From positions 1 to 20,072 of IMG/VR virus record IMGVR_UViG_3300046425_000071: DNA of 20,072 nucleotides; one strand, 5' to 3'. Every line of letters starts with the position of its first letter. The first letter of the stretch is position 1. Shown one piece after another: positions 16,433-20,072 of the stretch. The DNA is from a virus. Made by a program: the position numbers and the translations under genes. The notes beneath the pieces are model-generated. The model searched no databases. It was not told the origin of the DNA and saw only the letters and a program-made list of their open reading frames with translations.

Positions 16433-17058
16433 TATTTGGTTACTCCGTATATTGCAAAGTCGTTCATAATTATATTACCACTTCCAAAATAAAGATGAAT
16501 ACCAGTTATCGCAGTTGCTCTACCTCCGAGATCTTGACCTCCATTAAAAGTACCACCTTGACTACTTGCACCATCAACAATTGTATAATCACCTTTAACT
16601 ATTGTCGGTCTAGAGGTGCTATTTACTTGTGATAAAGTACAAAAAAGATTTAAACCTTCACCAGTTGCGTTACCAGCAGTTTGATAAACCATTCTAATAT
16701 GGTCAGCTGCATCGTGGTCGTAAGAATGTGTTGAACTTGAATGAACTTCTGTTTCATAAAAATAATCACTACCAGTATGAACAGAATCACTATGTAAAAA
16801 TCTCATTCTTAATGTTTGTGCATCAGTAACTGGTGTGGCATCTATAAACATTAAATAATTGTCATAAGTAGAATTTATGTATGTACTGTTTATTTCAAAT
16901 GAAGCGGCAGAAGTTGCACTACCTTGAAATAATTTAATCATACCCACACCAGCACTTCTTAACGACTCTTGAGAAAGTAAAGTTGTTGATGCAGCCCCAT
17001 CTGTGATAAGTGCAGTACCATCTCTTTTTTGTATACTATCTACTTTTAAAATACCCAT
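16432..17058 (-). CDS. Short fiber protein with IYGV-type head (208 aa)
   Basis: It begins MGILKVDSIQKRDGTALITDG, nearly the same module as the 178-aa gene (83% identity over the first 48 bases by eye). Residues 38-208 form the head: MIKLFQGSAT, YDNYLMFIDATPVTDAQTL, RMRFLHSD, ITGIHLYFGSGNI and the closing FAIYGVTK. The head pattern also occurs in the 311-aa protein, so the two share a fold with different N-termini. The ribosome site AAGGAT lies 6 bases upstream of the ATG. A receptor-binding fiber head is inferred. Confidence 0.85.
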   Translation of the reverse strand: MGILKVDSIQKRDGTALITDGAASTTLLSQESLRSAGVGMIKLFQGSATSAASFEINSTYINSTYDNYLMFIDATPVTDAQTLRMRFLHSDSVHTGSDYFYETEVHSSSTHSYDHDAADHIRMVYQTAGNATGEGLNLFCTLSQVNSTSRPTIVKGDYTIVDGASSQGGTFNGGQDLGGRATAITGIHLYFGSGNIIMNDFAIYGVTK

Positions 17059-17067
17059 TTATTATCC

Positions 17068-17436
17068 TTAGCTTGGTTCTGTTGGCCAAGTAACTTTTTT
17101 TACTTTGTCAACAGTATCTAATCCTTTTGTTAAATCTCTCAGTTCTTCTCTATACACTTGCCATTTACCTTTAGTTGTACTATCCATTCTAGAGTCACTT
17201 ATGTCTGGCATTTGTGTCCAATCACTTTCTCTTAAAAGTCTATTTCTTATTGGTCTTATTTCATCTAATGCTTCACGAAGTTCACCCTCATCTTTTTTTG
17301 CTAATAATTCTGATTCTGTTGGTTTCGTTGTTGATTCGTCTAACCAAGTTAAATTTTTATAATCAGTTTGGTCATTACCCACTAATTCCCATAAACAACC
17401 AGGCCAATAGTATTCTAATAATTTTGCTATATTCAT
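17068..17436 (-). CDS. Tail assembly chaperone-like protein, Phage_tail_APC type (122 aa)
   Basis: The N-terminal part (LLEYYWPGCLWELVGNDQ, then YKNLTWLDES at 26-35) is typical of small proteins following marine phage fiber genes. The C-terminal part carries RNRLLRESDW (64-73), YREELRDL (95-102) and the final VTWPTEPS, the Phage_tail_APC (PF16778) pattern. The gene begins 4 bases after the 178-aa fiber gene (AAAGGTTAGTAATATG). Its C-terminus is a near-copy of that of the 97-aa protein, while the N-terminal domain differs, so the two may serve different fibers through one shared interaction part. Confidence 0.86.
   Translation of the reverse strand: MNIAKLLEYYWPGCLWELVGNDQTDYKNLTWLDESTTKPTESELLAKKDEGELREALDEIRPIRNRLLRESDWTQMPDISDSRMDSTTKGKWQVYREELRDLTKGLDTVDKVKKVTWPTEPS
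17075..17154 (-). repeat. Copy B of an 80-bp near-identical repeat in two chaperone genes
   Basis: This is the partner of 13369-13448, with 71 of 80 bases identical by hand alignment. It encodes the YREELRDL to WPTEP part of the 122-aa chaperone-like protein. The two copies lie 3.7 kb apart in direct orientation. Confidence 0.85.
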
Positions 17437-17440
17437 ATTA

Positions 17441-17977
17441 CTAACCTTTTATCTCTTGAAGAGTTACACAATTTAAAGCCATTGTTCCATTATATTTTTC
17501 TGAACTTCTTCTTTGTACATAAATTGCTGAAGACCCTGCCATACAACCAGCTCTAATTGAATATGTTACTGCTGAGGTTGAACTAGGTGAATCTAAAACA
17601 TTAATATTACATTGGTTAGGCTGACCACCACCCATAGCATTAGTTTGGTGAACTGTTAATATACAAGTACTTCCTCTAAAAACAGTGATACCCCAACCAT
17701 TTGCGGCTGAACTTGAACCTTCAATAGAACCAGTTATTAAAATTTTACTTGAAGTAGAACTCGGTGTTATTGCTTGTGAGTAAATTTCTGTTCCTTCTGA
17801 AACTGTGGGAGTTGTATCATCATCTGGTATTGCAGAAGTAAAAGTTGCTTTTGCAACTGCAACTGTTATTTGTTGTAGAACTATTCCTGCTCCACTAACA
17901 CTTGAACTAAAAACACCATCAGTAAGAATAGCAGTTCCGTCTTCTTTTTGTAAATTATCTACTTTTAATGTACCCAT
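17441..17977 (-). CDS. Short fiber protein with distinct C-terminal head (178 aa)
   Basis: The protein opens with the shared module MGTLKVDNLQKEDGTAILTDG. Residues 33-178 form a head different from those of the other short fibers: AIPDDDTTPTVSEGTEIYS, AITPSSTSSKILITGSIEG, GWGITVFRGSTCIL, PSSTSAVTYSIRAGC and the end CVTLQEIKG. I recall this DDTxPxxxEG pattern from other phage fiber C-termini. Five cysteines are visible (C106, C124, C145, C171 and neighbours), unusual among the neighbouring fibers. The ATG follows the upstream stop by 9 bases with AGGTAG as a weak ribosome site. The 122-aa chaperone-like gene follows directly. Confidence 0.84.
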   Translation of the reverse strand: MGTLKVDNLQKEDGTAILTDGVFSSSVSGAGIVLQQITVAVAKATFTSAIPDDDTTPTVSEGTEIYSQAITPSSTSSKILITGSIEGSSSAANGWGITVFRGSTCILTVHQTNAMGGGQPNQCNINVLDSPSSTSAVTYSIRAGCMAGSSAIYVQRRSSEKYNGTMALNCVTLQEIKG

Positions 17978-17986
17978 AAAATCTAC

Positions 17987-18373
17987 CTAAAGTATAACAA
18001 CATCTCCCTCTATTGTCAATGTATTACCAGAAGTAACCGTGATAGGCCCTACTGCCACTGCATTGACTCCTTGAGGAATTGTAAGTGTTTCATTTAAAAA
18101 TTTAGTGTTTGCTCTAAACTGTGCTGATTGTCCGAAAGATTGGGGAATGGCATTTGCATCTAGGACATCATTATATTGAACTTTATCACCAGCGTTAGCA
18201 CTAGCACCATCTGTACCGTCAAGGATTAAATTATCACCAGCATTAGAACCTCCACCATCTGTTCCGTTAAGAATAATATTAACAGATGCACCAAGACTAA
18301 CTGATGCATTAATCTTAGCAGTTGTGATGGCACCGTCTGCGATACCATCAGTTGGAAGTTGAAAGACAGCCAT
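17987..18373 (-). CDS. Short fiber shaft/tip protein (128 aa)
   Basis: Residues 9-22 carry one shaft repeat (GIADGAITTAKI). Residues 33-68 hold two copies of a LNGTDGGGSNAGD / LDGTDGASANAGD module, also found in the 311-aa protein. The C-terminus (LTIPQGVNAVAVGPITVTSG, then TLTIEGDVVIL) resembles the closing beta ladder of many phage fibers. No head domain follows. The start lies 8 bases after the 303-aa gene with AGGAT as ribosome site. It may be a connector or a short spike; a virion role is inferred from modules and context. Confidence 0.82.
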   Translation of the reverse strand: MAVFQLPTDGIADGAITTAKINASVSLGASVNIILNGTDGGGSNAGDNLILDGTDGASANAGDKVQYNDVLDANAIPQSFGQSAQFRANTKFLNETLTIPQGVNAVAVGPITVTSGNTLTIEGDVVIL

Positions 18374-18381
18374 AATTTATC

Positions 18382-19293
18382 CTATGATATGGTTGCACCG
18401 TTACTAGAAACTACATTCCAGTTTGCACCATTGTAAACTAAAACAACACTTTCACCGATTGCATTAAATACAATACTTGTAGAAACATTGGTAGAGTTTA
18501 AGTTACCATTTGATTGTGTCATTGTTGCATTGTTACCAGCAACAGTCATAATGATTATTTTTCTTTGACCAACAAAACGACCAGTTGCAAGAGTAAGTCC
18601 AGCAGTACCACTAGCTGTGTTTATAAGTGATACTTCAGTATCTTTATCTAGTGCGTTAGAACCACCAGCACCAGTAATGGTTTCAGTTGATGAACCTTGA
18701 AGTGTTGATGTTTTGTTTGGTAGTGTGACTGTGACATTACCAGAATATACAGCGTGAGCTGGAGATTCTATTGCAACATAGTGTGCATTTGAACTCTCAC
18801 AATATAATCTTACTTGTGATTTTGCACCACTATTTTTTACATCAATAATACCAGTTGTGAAAATGATATCATCATCACCATTTATTTTAAAGTGAATAGT
18901 ATCATCTGTGTCAGCAGTGATAGATGTATCAGCGTCTGCATCTAAAACTAATTCTTTACCATTAAGGTCAAGTTTAGTTGCAGTCATCTGAAATATATCA
19001 GCACCACCTATTTTAAAATCTATTGTATCGTCTGAATCAGCAGTTATTGAAGTATCTGCATCAACATCTAAAATAAGTTCAGAACCATTAAGGTCTAAAC
19101 TTGTAGCGATTACTGGGGCTGTTAATGTAACTACGGTTGCAGTTGCACTCATCCCAGAAGTTAAAGCAGAACCAGTACCTAATAATGTGTACAGTTCTAC
19201 AAAGTTATCGTTTGCCTTGTCACCTCCAGCTCTGAGGGTATCGCCTGTCCCATCATTTGCTGAACTTCCAAGTCCGATAGATTGATATGCCAT
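18382..19293 (-). CDS. Tail fiber-like structural protein (303 aa)
   Basis: The N-terminus MAYQSIGLGSSANDGTGDTL, then GGDKANDNFVELYTLLG, is a hallmark I associate with marine T4-like phage structural proteins. Residues 66-149 are two 42-residue repeats (LDLNGSELILDVDADTSIT / LDLNGKELVLDADADTSIT, each followed by DDTIxFKI). Residues 150-200 contain a strand-rich part (SQVRLYCESSNAHYVAIESP, VTLPNKTSTLQ). The C-terminal 100 residues include LATGRFVGQRKIIIMTVAG and VLVYNGANWNVVSSNG, a beta domain frequent at fiber ends. A perfect late promoter box and an AGGAGA ribosome site precede the ATG, so this gene probably heads a late transcript. Confidence 0.88.
   Translation of the reverse strand: MAYQSIGLGSSANDGTGDTLRAGGDKANDNFVELYTLLGTGSALTSGMSATATVVTLTAPVIATSLDLNGSELILDVDADTSITADSDDTIDFKIGGADIFQMTATKLDLNGKELVLDADADTSITADTDDTIHFKINGDDDIIFTTGIIDVKNSGAKSQVRLYCESSNAHYVAIESPAHAVYSGNVTVTLPNKTSTLQGSSTETITGAGGSNALDKDTEVSLINTASGTAGLTLATGRFVGQRKIIIMTVAGNNATMTQSNGNLNSTNVSTSIVFNAIGESVVLVYNGANWNVVSSNGATIS
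18847..19098 (-). repeat. Two tandem 126-bp repeats inside the 303-aa fiber gene
   Basis: Unit 1 (19098-18973) and unit 2 (18972-18847) encode residues 66-107 and 108-149. Both run LDLNG-x-EL-LD-DADTSITAD-DDTI-FKI-G. The match is strong at protein level over the first 32 residues and fades at the end of each unit. Confidence 0.8.
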
Positions 19294-19300
19294 TCCTATA

Positions 19301-19306
19301 TCTCCT
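19301..19306 (-). promoter_or_regulatory. Ribosome binding site AGGAGA of the 303-aa gene
   Basis: The minus strand reads AGGAGA with a 7-base spacer to the ATG at 19293, close to the ideal Shine-Dalgarno arrangement. Confidence 0.7.
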
Positions 19307-19318
19307 ATTATCTACTTT

Positions 19319-19326
19319 TATTTATA
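19319..19326 (-). promoter_or_regulatory. T4-type late promoter box TATAAATA
   Basis: The minus strand reads TATAAATA exactly, the consensus -10-like box of T4 late promoters recognised by gp55-type sigma with gp33 and the sliding clamp. It lies in the 37-base gap after the 19331 stop and 25 bases before the ATG at 19293. This leaves room for a transcription start near 19312 and the AGGAGA ribosome site. I found no other exact copy on the coding strand of the window. Confidence 0.7.
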
Positions 19327-19330
19327 ATGA

Positions 19331-20072
19331 TTAAGTTGCAGTATTATCAAAAGTTAATCCCATATCTGATAAAGTTGCATCAAATCTAAATGCACTTGCA
19401 TCAAATGTAGTTGTTATGTTTGCAGTTTGTGAAACACTAAAGTCTGCATCAAATCTTGCATAATCACCACCTAGTGTATCATCAAATTTGTATAGTGTTT
19501 GTGAGAAGTCTAGTGGATTAGTTAATCCAGCAAAACCTACATCAAACTTGACACTATTTGAGTCAAATGTTTTATGTGTCTCAGAGAAATCTAAGAACTC
19601 TTGACCCAATGTGTCTATTGTCTTACCACCAGCATTGTCTTCATCAAATGTTTGTCTAATATCATCAAATGTTCTAAAGTCCATATCAAATGTTTGGAAC
19701 ATACCAGTTTTAGTAATTCTTAATTCACCTCTTGGTGGTACATTGATTCTTGTAGTAAATGCAGATGGTGCTATAAAGTTTCTACTTTCATCAAAGAACC
19801 TTGTTGTAGAATCAAAGTTCTCTTCATCAGTATCACTAAATCCACCAGTAACAGATACTTCATTTATTTTAACATCTTTAAATTGGTCAATAGTAAAATA
19901 AGTATCAACATTTTCATCATCACCTAAAAATCCCTCTTGCATAAATCCATATTTCGCAAGGTTAACTAAAAAAGGTGCAAATGATGATGATGTTGCACCA
20001 CCCATAGTTACTGAAACAGAACTTGATAATGTAAGTTCTCTTTTACTAGATGGTAATACTGTTCCACCACCA
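19331..20072 (-). CDS. Structural protein with 27-residue Phe-Asp repeats, N-terminus cut by window edge
   Basis: The frame is open to the window edge. Upstream of the ATG at 20005 it continues in frame with VLPSSKRELTLSSSVSVT, and that ATG has no ribosome site, so it is probably internal and the gene begins outside the window. The numbering here counts from that Met. Residues 1-60 include FLVNLAKYGFMQEGFLGDD and an acidic stretch. Residues 80-103 are a short beta part (FTTRINVPPRGELRITKTG). Residues 113-220 are four degenerate 27-residue repeats, each with a Phe-Asp at unit position 8 (F120, F147, F174, F201). I do not recognise the family. A virion role is inferred from its place before the fiber genes. 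Confidence 0.8.
   Translation of the reverse strand, partial: GGGTVLPSSKRELTLSSSVSVTMGGATSSSFAPFLVNLAKYGFMQEGFLGDDENVDTYFTIDQFKDVKINEVSVTGGFSDTDEENFDSTTRFFDESRNFIAPSAFTTRINVPPRGELRITKTGMFQTFDMDFRTFDDIRQTFDEDNAGGKTIDTLGQEFLDFSETHKTFDSNSVKFDVGFAGLTNPLDFSQTLYKFDDTLGGDYARFDADFSVSQTANITTTFDASAFRFDATLSDMGLTFDNTAT
19346..19669 (-). repeat. Four degenerate 81-bp (27-residue) Phe-Asp repeats
   Basis: Counting from the Met at 20005, units span residues 113-139, 140-166, 167-193 and 194-220. FD recurs at position 8 of every unit. The second and third units open FSETHKTFD and FSQTLYKFD, the clearest match. Further F residues sit 7 residues apart (F106-F113-F120, F140-F147-F154, F201-F208). Confidence 0.65.

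Noticed and set aside
19331-20005. Complete 224-aa gene starting at the ATG at 20005
   Set aside because: The frame continues upstream without a stop to the window edge in fiber-like sequence, and this ATG has no ribosome site, so the gene is treated as cut at its 5' end.
1-20072. tRNA genes, CRISPR array, integrase or att sites
   Set aside because: I scanned the short gaps and found no cloverleaf, GGTTC-type arm, regular spacer array or recombinase motif; almost all sequence is coding.

Overview
The window reads as part of the late structural region of a marine T4-like myovirus with an AT-rich genome (about one third G+C by eye). The best-supported gene is a homologue of T4 baseplate wedge protein gp8. 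Around it lie a giant DUF4815-type virion protein, many short fiber-like proteins with modules familiar from marine phages, and small tail-assembly-chaperone-like proteins. AT-rich codon use and this gene repertoire fit a phage of SAR11 or cyanobacteria (pelagimyovirus or cyanomyovirus type), but no gene here fixes the host.

Every convincing gene lies on the minus strand, so transcription runs from 20072 down to 1. Genes are packed end to end with gaps of 0-47 bases, and several share TAATG or TAA/ATG junctions. No stretch over 300 bases lacks a gene, and I saw no tRNA, CRISPR array, integrase, IS element or clear hairpin terminator. One exact T4-type late promoter box (TATAAATA) lies at 19319-19326; weaker NATAAATA boxes lie at 14803-14833 and 3908-3915.

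Layout in transcription order:
(1) 20072-17987: the 3' part of a structural gene built on a degenerate 27-residue Phe-Asp repeat, then a 303-aa fiber protein with the N-terminus common in marine phages, then a 128-aa fiber protein.
(2) 17977-13362: what look like three fiber/chaperone cassettes. These are a 178-aa fiber with a 122-aa chaperone, 208-aa and 172-aa fibers with a 91-aa XkdW-like protein, and (after a 265-aa repeat fiber and a 55-aa small gene) a 311-aa fiber with a 97-aa chaperone. The two APC-type chaperone genes share an 80-bp stretch at their 3' ends at about 89% identity.
(3) 13333-4488: gp8 (505 aa), then the 2441-aa giant virion protein in the place where T4 carries genes 9 and 10.
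(4) 4484-1: a coiled-coil protein (80 aa), a short fiber-like protein (113 aa), a 198-aa protein with a nested domain, a 266-aa repeat fiber, and two tandem paralogous glycine-rich adhesin-like proteins (562 aa, and a second cut by the window edge).

Together these genes probably build the baseplate rim and its host-recognition fibers. The fiber genes share 5' ends, internal repeats and C-terminal head types in different combinations, which suggests evolution by module shuffling and duplication.
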